From Macrophomina tecta (lineage: Eukaryota; Ascomycota; Dothideomycetes; Botryosphaeriales; Botryosphaeriaceae): DNA of 64,000 bases. How positions within the stretch are numbered: position 1 is the stretch's first letter; each line of letters begins with the position of its first letter. The DNA lies in NCBI GenBank assembly GCA_024180945.1, contig JAKSGN010000006.1, forward strand, positions 4,402,001-4,466,000, written 5' to 3'. Position numbers and translations under genes: made by a program. Shown one piece after another: positions 43,176-58,300 of this stretch. The notes under the pieces are model-generated. The model did no database searches, was not told the DNA's origin, and saw only the letters and a list, made by a program, of their open reading frames with translations.

Positions 43176-44970
43176 TGTCAAGAGTGCGAGCTTGCTGGGA
43201 CTTGTTGCGTCGGGCAGAGAGCTGTTTTGAGCTATGGCGTGTGCAACGAAAGGCCGCGGCGTGACGTTCTAGTCGGAAGATCAACAAGTCTGAGGTTAGG
43301 CGTGATTCGATGCAGCTAAAAGTACGGTCTTACTTCAAGCCTCAGCGACACGTCAACACCACAAAGAGCCAAGGAATGCTTGCGCCTCTCCCTAGTCAGG
43401 GCGCGGTGGAGCCCGGCCGATCCGGACGCAACCCTATCTCGCACAGCCCCCGCCTGCTACTAGAACACTTGGCTCTGTCGCAAACGGCCCATGTTTAGAT
43501 GCTTCAATGTCTAGCCCGTCTCTCTTATGCAAAACGCGTCGTCACTATCTAATGCACCTAGTACAGAACGGAGAAACAAGTCAGAATTCTACTACTTACC
43601 TGCCTCCTAAAATATACGCGTTGAAATACGTCCTGAAGGCTTATTTCAGTTAACCTAATGAGCAAGAGTTATTAAGCTCTAAGGCTTGGGGAGAAATTAC
43701 TAAGCTTTACTAGTAATACCAAAGCTTAGTAAATAATTGGACGTAACGAGCCTATCGCGCACCGCGTACTGCACTTGTCTATCACGTGATCCACTCTCAC
43801 ACCTTTCCTCCAGTCTTTCCGGCCCTCGCACCCCTTGTGATTGAGGTAAACCCTTCGGTTCACCCGTTTCATGCTTGATGGCCCCGCAGCCAGGGTAGAA
43901 GAGGCCCGCCGTTACATATATCCCCACGGCCGAATCCTTGTTGTCATGGATTCGCACCCAAGAGTTCTATTGTATTCAAGACATAATATTATAGGTCAGA
44001 ATCTAATAAGATTACTTATGTGTTCAGCCGTACTAAGAGTAAAGTTAATTAACATGCTCTCTGAAATAGACCCTAATAGCCTACGTATTCACTATTTAGA
44101 AGACAACATTCTAGTTCATTTAAACCGAAGTCTTTACCGACCCGTTCTCAAAGAAAAACAGCGCTATAGCAATAGTTTAAGAATCCACTAGAGCCAGTTG
44201 GTGGAGAGTACAGCAGCTCGATCGAGCTTTGAGGCCGGATAATGCGGCCATGGCGATTTTCGTGACCGAAAGCGCCTCTGCCCAGATGCAGAGTACGTTC
44301 ATTCACCTCACTGGTTCTTAGCTTACTATTCTTATCCAAGCAGGATTCACCCGCTTTAGTTGACGCGCTTCCGAGGCATCTGGACAACTCAAGAAATATT
44401 ATTCGTCCCAATATTAGCCTATCGTTCATCGACTACGATCCGTACCAGTTTCATATGTTAAGAAGGATCAACGTTAGTGCAGAATGGCCAATGTTCAGAG
44501 AGCTTAAACCGGCATCATTCTGCTCAGAACTGATTTATTGCTCGGCACCGTCTCTCTTTTGGCTCAAAATTGCATCCATGAATGCCTTTTAGAACGTTTT
44601 CTCATAGAAACAAGAGAGTCGATGGCCTTGCTATCATGAACAAATGCGGACTTTTTCTTTGACAGAAACGGAATTCCTGGACTTTAGGTGGCGCAGGCCA
44701 AAAGGCGTATTCGGAAGAGCTATCTGACTGGGCTCCTCAACCATGGCTCAGTAAAAATATCAGAGCTCATGAAGTGGTCATGGGGGAGATGGAATGCCTA
44801 CGCATGGGCTTCTCATTCCAGATCTATGAACATATGCTAAAGAGGACGGATGCCATGCCGGCGCTTCAGCTTTACTCTCCGGCCAGCAAAGAGCGGCTGT
44901 AACTTACTTGAACGGACCTCAAACAGCTAAAAGAACTTTCTCGCGTTTGCAAGTCCGTATGTTCGGCAGT
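43176..44970. other. AT-rich relic region
   Basis: Long stretches (about 43600-43750 and 43960-44190) are rich in TA words, consistent with RIP-decayed repeats. A plus-strand frame at about 43870-44190 is unmatched. No gene is supported. Confidence 0.45.
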
Positions 44971-46158
44971 CTACAAGCTCCTCTCTCTGAAAATTCTGGC
45001 AACCTCCCTCGTCTGGCTGAATTCAACATCCGGTCCCCACGACTGCAGCCACGTAATCATCCTCTCAATCATCCCAATCACATGTGCCATCCCGCTTGTA
45101 TCCGGATGCAGGAGTATCGGGAAAAGACACTCTTTCCCATCCTCGACCTCGTTTTCCCACAACCACATGAATCGGTCTTTCCACATCTGCTCGATATGGC
45201 GCGCATCCACATATCCGTGCGAGTTGGGCGTATGCGGCAAGAACTGCATGGGAGTCATGTCCTCCATGTACCAATTGCATGGCACCTCGACAAGAGGTCG
45301 CCGGTCCGCAGGATACGCCTTAACACTACCCGCCTCCTCCGCCGCCAACGGCCGCATCCACGAGGCCGCCGGTTGATCAAAGTCAATCGGCTCGATAGGC
45401 GGGCGCCGCGGTGCAAAGAACGCTTGGCTGTCATGGTCTGTCAAAGACGCGTCTACCAACAACAACTCGCGTCAGCACACGCCTCCAAAAGCAGCAAACA
45501 TGCATAAAAAGCCCCTAAACCGCCTTCACCCACCAGCCACCAAAAAAAAAAAAAAAAAAAACTTGGAGCAAAAGGAAAGGAAAAGGCCGGAAGAAAAAAA
45601 AAATTAAGCACGCACCATACTCAAACCCCAACTCCTCCAACAAATCCAGCGTCCCCTCGCGCACCGAATACAGCGGCGCTCGCCACCCCACTGGCCGCGG
45701 TGCCCCCGCCGCCTGCAGCACCTCCACGCACTTCTCCATGACGTCGCGCTCCTGCGCCGCCGTCAGCCGCGCCGCGTCCTCGTGCGCGTACCCGTGGCAC
45801 GCAACCTCGGCCCCCGACGCGATGATCGAGGCCATCGCTTCCGGGAACGATTCGGCGGAGTGGCCCGGCACGAACCAGGTCACGCGCGAGGCGATGCCGT
45901 GTTTGGCGAGGAGGCGCAGCAGGCGCGGGACGCCGACGCGTGCGGCGAAGAAGCCGGAGGAGTAGTCGGCGAGGTTGTTGGCCGGGTGGGCCCCTTTGGA
46001 AAGAGGGGCGGCGTTAGTGGGATGCGTGACGGTTGGGACGTAGATGGCGATGGATGGGGGATGAGGGAGGTACCGGTGCCCAGCCAGCCGGATACGGCGT
46101 CGAAGTCGATGGAGAGGACGACGCGGATCTTGGGGGTCGTGGCGGCGGTGGCGGCCAT
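44971..46158 (-). CDS. NodB-type polysaccharide deacetylase
   Basis: Exons 46158-46074, 45993-45616 and 45452-44971 join in frame to 314 residues. NodB homology motifs appear in order: LSIDFDAVSGW with the catalytic/metal Asp pair, VACHGYAHED (the HxxxH metal site), and GWRAPLYSV; FEYDASLTDHD spans the second junction, and LLHPDTSGM is the late His motif. There is no signal peptide, so it may act in the cytoplasm like PuuE-type amidohydrolases, or be exported by another route. Targets of the family are chitin, peptidoglycan fragments or related N-acyl compounds. The second intron (163 bp) is unusually long and carries a run of about 20 T and a second pyrimidine-rich run on the coding strand, ending in a GTAG acceptor. 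No lesion was found, although its neighbours are decayed. Confidence 0.87.
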
Positions 46159-48469
46159 GATCAGAGAGCGGGATCGGAAGGGACACAGACAGGTTGCACA
46201 GCAAATTGGTTGATGGAATAGTGCGGAGTAAAGGCGCTTCGTCTCCGCTTTATCGCGAGGTCATTCGAAGGTTGTTCTTGTAACCTTATGCAGCGGGTCG
46301 TGCAGCTGATGACAGCATCGATTTGATAAGCTGCGGGGTAATCTGGAGTGGACCCCACGTCTCTTTGGGGTCTTGCAAAAGTGGATGGAGGCTCACGATG
46401 TCTTGGAATTTTGCTTGTGTTGTTCTCCTGCGCACTGAGTGCGGCTCTGTCGGGACGAAACTGCACCTTGCTTTTTTAGGTAGTTTGTGGCGCATGTGCA
46501 TCGGTTGCGGAGACTTGTTGAAGTCATCTGTATCTCGCGTCATTATTATCGTGCACACTGTTGCCTAACGATTCCAATGCTCCAGACTGTGCATCACGAA
46601 GGAATTCCAGTATTTTCTTTGATTGCTTTCGCTTTCGCAGGGGCAGGGTACCGATTTTGATTTCGGTGATGCCGTTGCGTGGCGCTTTCGATGACGAGCA
46701 AGCCACCGACATCGCATCAGGCATTTTAGGCTTGGCAAATTATGAATCTTAGTGAGTATCAAAGGCTAGCGCATTTTTCGTGCTATGAAAAGCTTTTCGG
46801 CGTTTCCCGCTTTGCTTCGCGATACTCCCTCTTATTGTGCGAAGCAGTTTCATACATACAATAATCAGATCGTCCTGTGCTTCCTTCCGGCAAGAGCAAA
46901 TTAATAATTTGCCGCACACGCCAAGAGTCAGCTGAGAATAAACTTATTTTCCTCAAAAAATACGGGAAACAAACATGAATTTGGAGATTTGCCACCGGCA
47001 GCCCCAAAGGGGAAAAGAAAAAAAAAAAGGAAAAAGAAAACAAAAAAGGTACTTTTACTCACAAGATCTCAGAGACAGACAACCTGCCGAAAAAGCGGAC
47101 GAAGAAAAGGCGGAACTCTGGTGTTCAGCAACAACCCGCATCCAAACGCCATCCACAGCAATAGCCACACGCTCCATTCCATCACCCCCCCTCTTAGACC
47201 CAACCCGGGATTTCCGGAGCACCCGCCCAGCTTTTCCCGCGCACCTCGGAAAGGACTTTCCGGGAAGCACCTCTCCGTACCGCTTCATCCGGCCCATAGT
47301 TACCGGCGGTAGCTTATGCGCAAAAAACCAACCCTCGCCTCGTTTATTCTCAAGCTTCCGCGGCCAAGCAAAGCAAGATTGCGCCAAAGCCAACGGACAT
47401 CCTTAAGAGGCCTCCACGGCAAAGCAAGCGTCGCATGGATTGCCTGGTCCAATCAAAGTCGAAGGTTTAGCTTTCGCTCAGGACCCCATTTCCCGCTGCC
47501 GCGCGTTTCCGAGGGGGCCGAGGGCGGGGGAAAGCGAGAGCCGATGTGAAGGTAGGTTGAAGAGGATCCGAAAAGCTTAACTTCAGAGAAAAACGACAGA
47601 AAGGGGAGAAACAGGACTAGTTACAGGCATGTAACAAGTGCGTACTAGCCGTCTTAATCATTCTATTTCCTTATTTCTGTATCCCAGCGCCGGATTGGCG
47701 GCTCGAGTTCAGATAAGGCGGTGTCGTGTTTCAGGAGACGAAACGCCAGAGCGTCAAAGGCCTGCAAACAGCCAAAATTGAAAGCTAGGTAAATGTAACT
47801 CCAGGTGCCTGCTTGGATGGCGGTGTTTGAACTCAATGGGTGTCCCTCAGTGGCCCTTCGCGAAACTGCAGAATGTCTGACAAGGGCGAAGAGGCACTAT
47901 ACTAAATTCGAACATTCTCGTTCGGGCTACCTGCTGCTACACGGATGTTCATCTTGAAACAGATAGAGCCAAATTATTACTCTTCATATCCCAACTGGCT
48001 CCTCATGTGTAGGAGACGGGAGAGCAAGCTTGGTGCTATCTGGGAGATATGGAATGAGACTGCAGGAAATGAAGCAAATGGCGGAGCACTGAAATACAAA
48101 AGAACCCCATTCATCTCCTGGCACACCTTTTTGTTCTCAATATACCTCCAGCTTCGGCCGATCCATGCATAGGATTCCCAAGACTGACTCCAAAAAGCAT
48201 CCGAAAGAAGCCATCGTTGACTCGTCTAGCTCGTCGCCTAAGCACCCTCCCCTTCTGGCTCAGACCAGAACATCTTGTCATCAAGGTCCGGATGCCAAGG
48301 TATCTTCCCACCCTTGTAACTTCCATTTTGAGCCGTATCCCAGATGTTGTATGGTCTGGACTCCGTAAGATGCTTCGCCACGCGGCGCTCGTGCTCTTGA
48401 ATAGTCGGACTTTCTCTTGTTGTATGGCTTGATTATTGTCGAGAGGTTGGGCGTCCAAGCAGCCAATCG
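46159..48469. other. intergenic, repeat debris
   Basis: No supported gene. It includes a purine-rich patch (about 47007-47047) and the second copy of the coding-like repeat. Codons read on the minus strand after the last Argonaute-like residues (below about 48470) do not resemble that family. Confidence 0.45.
47825..47942 (+). repeat. dispersed repeat copy B (coding-like)
   Basis: It is the partner of 39785-39902 over 118 ungapped positions. This copy stays open longer in the shared frame, continuing past SGYLLLHG. Confidence 0.7.
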
Positions 48470-51400
48470 CGAATAAAGCAGTGGCCCTCTCGCATAGCTT
48501 GTCAGCATGGTAAGCCGGGGCACAGTACGAGGTGCCTTTCGTGGCAGTGCCATAGGCGTAGCAGAGTGAATGCGTAAGATCCTGCAGCTGTTTAGCATGC
48601 AGCTTGATGCCATTACAAAGTGGAAAATAGTGTGCGCTTCGTGCAGTGCCTTGACCGTGGCGTGGGATTGAAGGAAAAAAAATATGGATGCGTGATGACT
48701 GAGTTAGCCACAAGTCCGGGCGTCATGTTGTCCGAACGCTCTTTGTCGCTTGACTTCGTGGTGTAGAATCTGGTGCGGTGCTGCTTTCCAAAAACCAGGC
48801 AAGTTATTCTGACTGTTGGAGATTTAGATGGCTTACCGGAAGCTTTTAGAGCCATCCACGCCTTCTCTATCGCCTTGGCTTCTGTCTCACAAACTTCGTG
48901 GTACTGTCTTTCGCTCAAATCATCTCTGTAGAAAATGATGTTGGACGGGAGCCTTTTGTTCTTCTTACCGTAATCTGTTGAGCAGCTCGGTGGCCATCTC
49001 TTGTATATCCGTAATGCTCTACAATCAATCAGTAAATCACCTAGGTGGAAAAACTATCCAGCCTACCCACCGGTGACTTCTCTGTGACCTCATTGAGCTA
49101 GAGTAGTTCACAACGTATTCGTCGAAGCTTCCGACGACGGAAGCAATGGAAGGACAATGCATCGTAGCACTTCATGAAAGATGCGAAACATCAGCGCCCA
49201 TAACCATCGTATCGGTGTCCACAGTGCGCAGAATTCCTTCGACCTGATGCGGCCTTCCGCCGCTCTTTAACGAGGATTTAAGTGCAATGTTGGACAGTGT
49301 CTGGTAGTCCGGTTTATGTAGTGCGGAGGCCGAGCGAATGGTGTGGAATCCCCGAGCATCACACACCGTCTTGAGAGCGGAGTAAATGTCGAAGTACCGC
49401 CACGGTAGCAGCATGATCGTGATGCCATTGACTCTCATAGGCGTATCCAGTTCGCTGATAGTGCTCTTATTGAGGCCACGTAGCTTCTCTCCTGATCTGG
49501 CCGAGGATGGGCAGTCTTGAGCCACGGCTGCGTCAAGTCTTCCACACTGATACTGTGCTCCATAAGAATATTGCCGAATCTACTACTTAGCTCGCGAGGA
49601 TCTACATGAGTTGGTCCCTAGGCGAGGATACCAATTCGGCGTAGACTGGGGGGCACAGCAAATGCGAACTTGCGCTTTTGGGCAATCGACAAGGTTCCAG
49701 CTCGCAAATTTCGGTTTGACGGGGATCCTTGTCGCACACCGAAGGCTTGGTTGCTGGAGAATACGGGCAGGGATGTAAATAAGCTTGTTATCGATGTCGA
49801 AGCCGATTTTCTCCTGGAATACTATCAGCACTCCCTTGTGAGTTTTTCACATATTCGGACGAAAATGCCTGGCTTATTTCCATTTCCGACGCAGAATTTG
49901 CATTCTTGATCCCAAGATGCACTAAGCCCTCATTCACTATGAGATTGGCGTTGGCGGTCGGACTCCGGCTCGCGATTTTCATCATCCGATCGACGAATGC
50001 TGTGGGAAGAATCGCATTGTAGGGTTGCGAGAAGTCAATTTCAAGGAACACCGCCGGAATCCAGAGCTCATACCCAGGCTTGTCCGCTCCGGCGTTCACA
50101 AATGGCATTTTGCTGTCCTTTCTCAAAGGGCATCATCCCTTTGTAGCTGCATACCATCAGCAGAGGTTCCAGTAGGAGATGGTTCAGGAATATTGGGAGC
50201 ACCAAAGGATCTTGGGTTGCACATACTATTGAAATACTCGAAGACTGCCATATCTACGTCCTGGGTTTGGAAAGTCTGACTGGAAGGTACTTTACCCAAA
50301 CCAGCGATCAACTTCCTCCGCTTCTCCTGGTTGAGCTTAGGACCCGGCCTCTCACAGGTGATTCTGGCGACTTGCTTCCTGAGCATATTCGTGGTAGTTG
50401 ATTCCCTTGCAATGTGCTGAAGCATGATACGGATGAACTCGGATACGAGCATGGGCTTGAAGAAGGCTGCAGTGGTGATGTTGACATTAAGGAATATCCG
50501 ATCATTGCCAGGCCGTATCGAAGAGAAGTATCCTCGGATAATCGCGAAAGGAGAGTCCGGTCTCATATCTTCATACGCGTCTGCGAGAAAGAACCGGTTG
50601 GCGCCGAATTGTTGGGCGGGAGCAGAGGTTGAACGGCACATGAAGTTGGAGACGATGGCGTTCAGCGCCCTTGCCTTTCTCGCGACATCAGTGCCTTGCT
50701 CATCTTTACCGCCCTCGATTAAATCAAGATGGCTGCGACTGAGGTCCAGTAGCCCATCGGACTTAAAGACAATTCGTGGAATAGTCACTGACCGACAACT
50801 CGGCTTGACGTATTCTAGGTTGATAACGACGCATCTATTTCCAGGAAAAAGTTCATCGATGGACGAGACTTGAGAGAAGTCAGTAGCCCTATGCCAAATG
50901 TAAGTTCGGGGTTGTGGAAATGTGTTGGGGTCTTACCAGTCATCACGAGATTGCAGCGGGTGGACCTTCTCCAAGCTATCAAAGATACGTCGGAGTTCAC
51001 GTCGACGCTTCGCTTCTTTCGCCCGACCTGATTGGTTTGATTGTCCACGTCCGCTGGCGAGGTCGATTGCGACGCTATACTCAAGAAGCTTAATGGGAGC
51101 CTTCTTCACCTCCACGTAATTGGTAATTACCCGGGTTTGGGTGCCCGACGTGCCGCACTCGGTCCGCAAGCTGTTGGGATTGACGTATTCATCGCGCGAG
51201 TGATTTGAAAAATTTGTGCGAGCGGATACCGCCTGGGCCGCCAGGGTCTTCTCGGTAAAAAGGGAGCTGGAGGGAGTGGGAGGTGCGAGACACTTCTCTG
51301 GTGGAAGGTGAAGCACCGGCGCGGGAAAACCAAGGTGGTTGGGCCCTGATCTAAGTTCTGATGTTGTATTCTGGTGCGGAATCTGTGACCCAAGGAGTAA

Positions 51401-51485
51401 GTGAAAGTTGGAAGGCGACGAAGGCTATTTCGTAATCACTGGTGAGGGTTCAGATTGAATGGGGCCTGGCTTCGGACTGTTCATA
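48470..51485 (-). pseudogene. Argonaute, multiply disrupted
   Basis: Argonaute segments follow in order on the minus strand: an N-terminal region (TQTRVITNYVEVKK), linker 1 and PAZ-side blocks (GYFSSIRPGNDRIFLNVNI), NLIVNEGLVHLGI, a Mid block (IYIPARILQQPSL, PKFASWNL), and PIWI blocks (DIYSALKTVCDA, LHKPDYQTLSNIALKS, GADVSH with the first catalytic Asp, IIFYRDDLSERQ, THPYFF, GTARSAHYFPL). They do not share one frame. Shifts occur near 50123, near 49830, near 48968 (one extra base before KNKRLPS) and near 48650-48690. Stops appear at 49618-49620 (TAG) and 49172-49174 (TGA, explained by CGA-to-TGA, next to a His-Pro to His-Leu change in GADVSHPS). Introns near 50930-50870 and 49060-49020 still look canonical. 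A start at 51485 with a weak donor is tentative. This was an RNA-silencing slicer gene and is now dead. Confidence 0.85.
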
Positions 51486-54184
<2,699 letters not shown>

Positions 54185-55301
54185 GAAGCCTGGGAGGAGC
54201 GTGGGCAGGGATGCAAAATGATAGACGGCGTAGATGAGCTGAGAAGAGTGTAGAGCAATAGAAAGGGCGACTCGACAGCGTCTCCTGACTCGAAAATGAA
54301 CAGTGACATGTTTAGCGTGCGCAGTGCGCGAGAGGCGCCCCCAAGCGAAATGGGCGGAGCGGTAGGGAGAGGCGCTGGCTGGAATCGCGCATTTTCCCAG
54401 GCGGGAACGGTGCGGCCGGCCGTGCTCTCAGCCCACTGACGAGGAGCAGACGGCGGGCTTTTGGGTCGCATGTGCGCGCAGGCGGCGGAGCGCTTGACTC
54501 AAGAGGGCGATGGGGTCGTTGGCTGCGGACGGCGGTGGCCCCTGGACGGGTGGACTTGGCTTCGCCGCTCAGCGTCGATCGCGGCCGGCGAGATTTCGCA
54601 CGCTCGGTGGAGCAGCGGAAGGCGTTTCACACGCACGCGGATCCGGCGCTGGCAGCAACAGATCTGACCTCGCAGCCCGGTCGGCGGGCATCGCATTCCC
54701 AGGGTCTGCCCGTCCATGCCGTGCCTGCGGCCCCAGGGCGGCGGCCTTGAGCATGCCAGCGCGCCCGCGAGAGCTGGGCTAGCGGGAGGATGGAGATTGT
54801 ATGGTTAAATAATCTTAATTGAGGACGGATCCGCCGCCGCGACGTGCATGGGGCGAGAAGCAGGCCGACGCGTCCAGCAGCAGCTTTCTGGCCTTGGCGT
54901 CTCGGGCGCCGTTGGCTCGCACAGCACAGGACAGTACACCCCAGCTTGCACAGCGCATCGCAGGACCGCTCCAAGCTCCTGAGCACTCCCGACCCAACAC
55001 TGTCGCTCTCTCTCTCCGTCCAATTCCTCGACCGCCCGCCCGCCCGCATACCGCTCTCACCCCCGCCCGCTCCTCTGCCGCGAGCCCGCGCTCTCCTCCG
55101 TTCGCTCCTCCGCGCCTCCGCTGCCACCCAGGCAAACCACTTCACGCTCCCGCCGCGACCTCGAACCTGCCCGCCCACGGCACGCTTGCGTGCGGCCCCA
55201 GACCGCCTCCTTTCGATCCGCGATCCCATCACTAGGCCGCTCGTATCGCGCGTTATGCAATTCTTCCCCCGGTGTCCCATATAGCGCCGCAAGACTGCGC
55301 T
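54185..55301. other. GC-rich promoter/5' leader of the DOCK gene
   Basis: The region is GC-rich with many CCCGCC-type words and few stop codons, giving long meaningless frames on both strands. It has no motif and no believable gene, and is best read as promoter and 5' leader for the large gene that follows. Confidence 0.5.
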
Positions 55302-58300
55302 ATGCCCTGGCGGCCCCTCCCGCGGATTGCTTTTGCAATCTGCACTTTTCCCTTCCAGCCCTCGTCGCCCGCCGACCTGCCGCTCGAGATCGGCGACGAG
55401 CTTTACATCATAGAACAGGGTGGTAAGGATGGCTCCTGGTACCGTGGCTACCTCGTCGCCCCGCCGTCGCTGCTCGCCGGCCTCACCTCGTCCAAGGGCA
55501 AGACGCTCGAGGCCCGCGTCTTCTCCGGAATCTTCCCTCGGTGCTGTGTCGAGGTCCGCGAGGTCCTGGGAGAAGGCAGGCCTGCCGCCGAGGCCGACGA
55601 GCGCCGCAAAGACTACTTCCAGGGACTGCTCAACGCCGACGGCCAAGGAAGCGATGCTGAACAGCCAGCCAACGGCGTGATTACGCCCGACGAGAGCACC
55701 TCGACCAGTCCTGCAACCGGCAAGAGCCAACCGGCCGCCACCAACAATCTTGGTCTTGCCCTTACACCATCAGACAAAAAGCGTGAGAGTGTTTTATTGC
55801 GCCATGGCTCCTCCAAGGCCAACGGCGAGCACTCGCCAGGCTTCTTCCTCCCTCTATCCCCCGTTTCCGTGGCCTCGCGAGACCCGAACGCTCCTCGCCC
55901 GCCCGCCCCTGTCCCCATGCTGAAAATAGGGGACGAAACTCCGACATCGCTTTCCGAACCGCTTGTAGACGAAATCGCATCCTGCCTGCGCGAGTGGCAC
56001 TCGACGAAATTACACGAACTGTTGCTGGGAAGAAGATACGGTACTCTTGACAAAATGACTACACTAGTCCAGAGGCTGGACTCGTCGAGGAGGCAGCTTT
56101 TGCATAAGGTCCTAACGAAGAAGGAGCTGGAGGCTGTGAGGGAAACCACGGTGTGGGATCTTGTGACTGGCAACAAGATGTTGTCAGGAGAAGTCATCGT
56201 GCGCAGCCCGTCGCAAAAAGGCCGAATTTTGACCTCCGAAGACTCGGCGATTGAGATTACCCGTCTGCAGTCCATGATGAGCCTGTTGGATGAGCGACCT
56301 GTGCAGGCCGTGGACGAGCATGTCCTCCATCACCTTGTGGTGACAATACGGCACTTCTCGGGCGAGATCAAGCCGCCAACCACGCTCTGCATGTACCTGT
56401 GCTCCAAGGCGCCCGGTGCTGCGGCCCAGCCTCTGTCCGAAGTCTTCTCCGTGGATCTTATCAGCCAAGAGGGGGTGGTCGCAGCTGTTGCTGAGGAGAA
56501 GATGAAGTCGCTGTTTGTTGACTTGAGTTCGTTCGATCTGGGCGAGGGTGCAGGCGCTGGAACGAGTCTATACGTTGTCATAAAGGTCCTCACCAACGAA
56601 GCTGTCCGAACATCAACGCCCACGCAGAGTGCTACCAACTCCAGGGAAGCCTCCCAGAGCCCAGCACCCAACGGACTTCAACATGCCAATAGCGTCAAGG
56701 GTGGAAGGAGGAGTCTGATGTGGGGGACCAAGCGAAAAGAATCCGACCCGGGCGAGAAGCCTCCTCGATTGAACACCGCCGCTACCAATAACGGCGCCGC
56801 CAGACCATCTAGCGAGGGGCAAGGGCAGAATTGCCGCGCTACCACACCGAAAGAGGGCAAGACTGTCAAGAGAGCGATTGCTGTCGGTGCGCTACGTGTC
56901 GAGAACCTCGCCAAAGACCAAACAGAAACGGAGCAGGAAGTCACCCTGTGGTCACCCAGCCAACCCTTGGATGAAATATCCGAAGAGACAGACTCATGGG
57001 ATGACCTGATAACGGAGCTCAGCCCAAGTGTCACTGGGAGGTACAAGAAGTATCCTTTCATGAATCGGTTACATGTGCATATGAAGAGCTTCGCACATTC
57101 AGACGCAGAAGCTTTGATCAAGAAAACACCGACGTTACTGCACAACGTGACTCAAAGCAAAAAGATTGGCTTTTCAGGTGCACCAACTAAGCCTCGGAGT
57201 GACATCTACCTCACCCTAAGCGAGCCATTCCTGCCCCGGAACTGCTTCCTCTCGCATCCGAAGAACGGATCCGTTGCCATGAGCGCAAACAGCAACATGG
57301 CCAATCTGCAGCTCACTCTGGAAGTTAGGAAGTCGACAGGCGAGAGAATCGAGAACTGCATTTATCCATCAGGTAATAGTGCTGGACACACCGCCTGGAG
57401 GACTACCGCAATTGAAAGAGGAGAGGCTTGGAACACCACCATTCGTTTTGCAATCGCCCCCGAGGATGTTCCTGGATCTCACGTCGTCATGAGCTTAGCA
57501 GATGCGCCCGGATTCCCTTTTGCCCTTTGTTGGATGCCTTTGTGGACGGATGATGCGTTCGTAAGAGATGGAGACCATTCGCTTGCTCTATATAAATACG
57601 ACGAGTATACTTCGAGCATGATCTCTGGCCGCGGAGCTTACCTTGCTCTACCCTGGAACGCACAAAAGAAGGACGAGGCTGGAACGGGCACCATGGCCAC
57701 CTTGAACATTAGAACGTATCTGTGTAGTACTAAGTACTCTCAGGACCCGTATCTTCTTGGCCTATTGAAATGGAAGGACCAAGAGGCTGATGGAATTGCT
57801 GATCTGCTGAAGAGATTCATGTTCGTTCCGGAGATTGAAATCGTCAAGCTTTTGCCGGAGGTATTCGACGCGCTTTTCGAAGTTCTTGTAGAGTACGCCG
57901 GGACGGACGAGATTGAGGATTTGGTCTTCAACACTTTGGTCATCGTACTAGGTATCGTCTATGACCGCCGATTCAATCTCGCCCCCATCGTGGATCAGTA
58001 CGCTCAAAACCGGTTCAACTATCCTTTCGCGACTGCTTCTTTAATCAGAAGCTTCAATCGCCTACTATCGAAACCTACGAATCCGGAAAGCTCCAGAAAG
58101 CTTCGTGCTACGTTCAAGGTTGGAGCGCATATTTTTAAGTTCATTATGAAGGCTCGACAGCAGCAGAAAGAGAAGGAGGCAGGCATCGGTCTCACTAACC
58201 GGCAAACGAACTTCACCAATGACATGCAGAAGATCTTTAAGTCGCTTGAGGACTTGATGGCTAATGCAGCAGCGGCCCTCGTGGGCACGAAGACCTTACT

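Noticed and set aside
54627..55730. 367-codon minus-strand frame
   Set aside because: It lies opposite the DOCK promoter and first exon, is Arg/Gly/Ala-rich as expected from reading GC-rich DNA backward, and has no domain.
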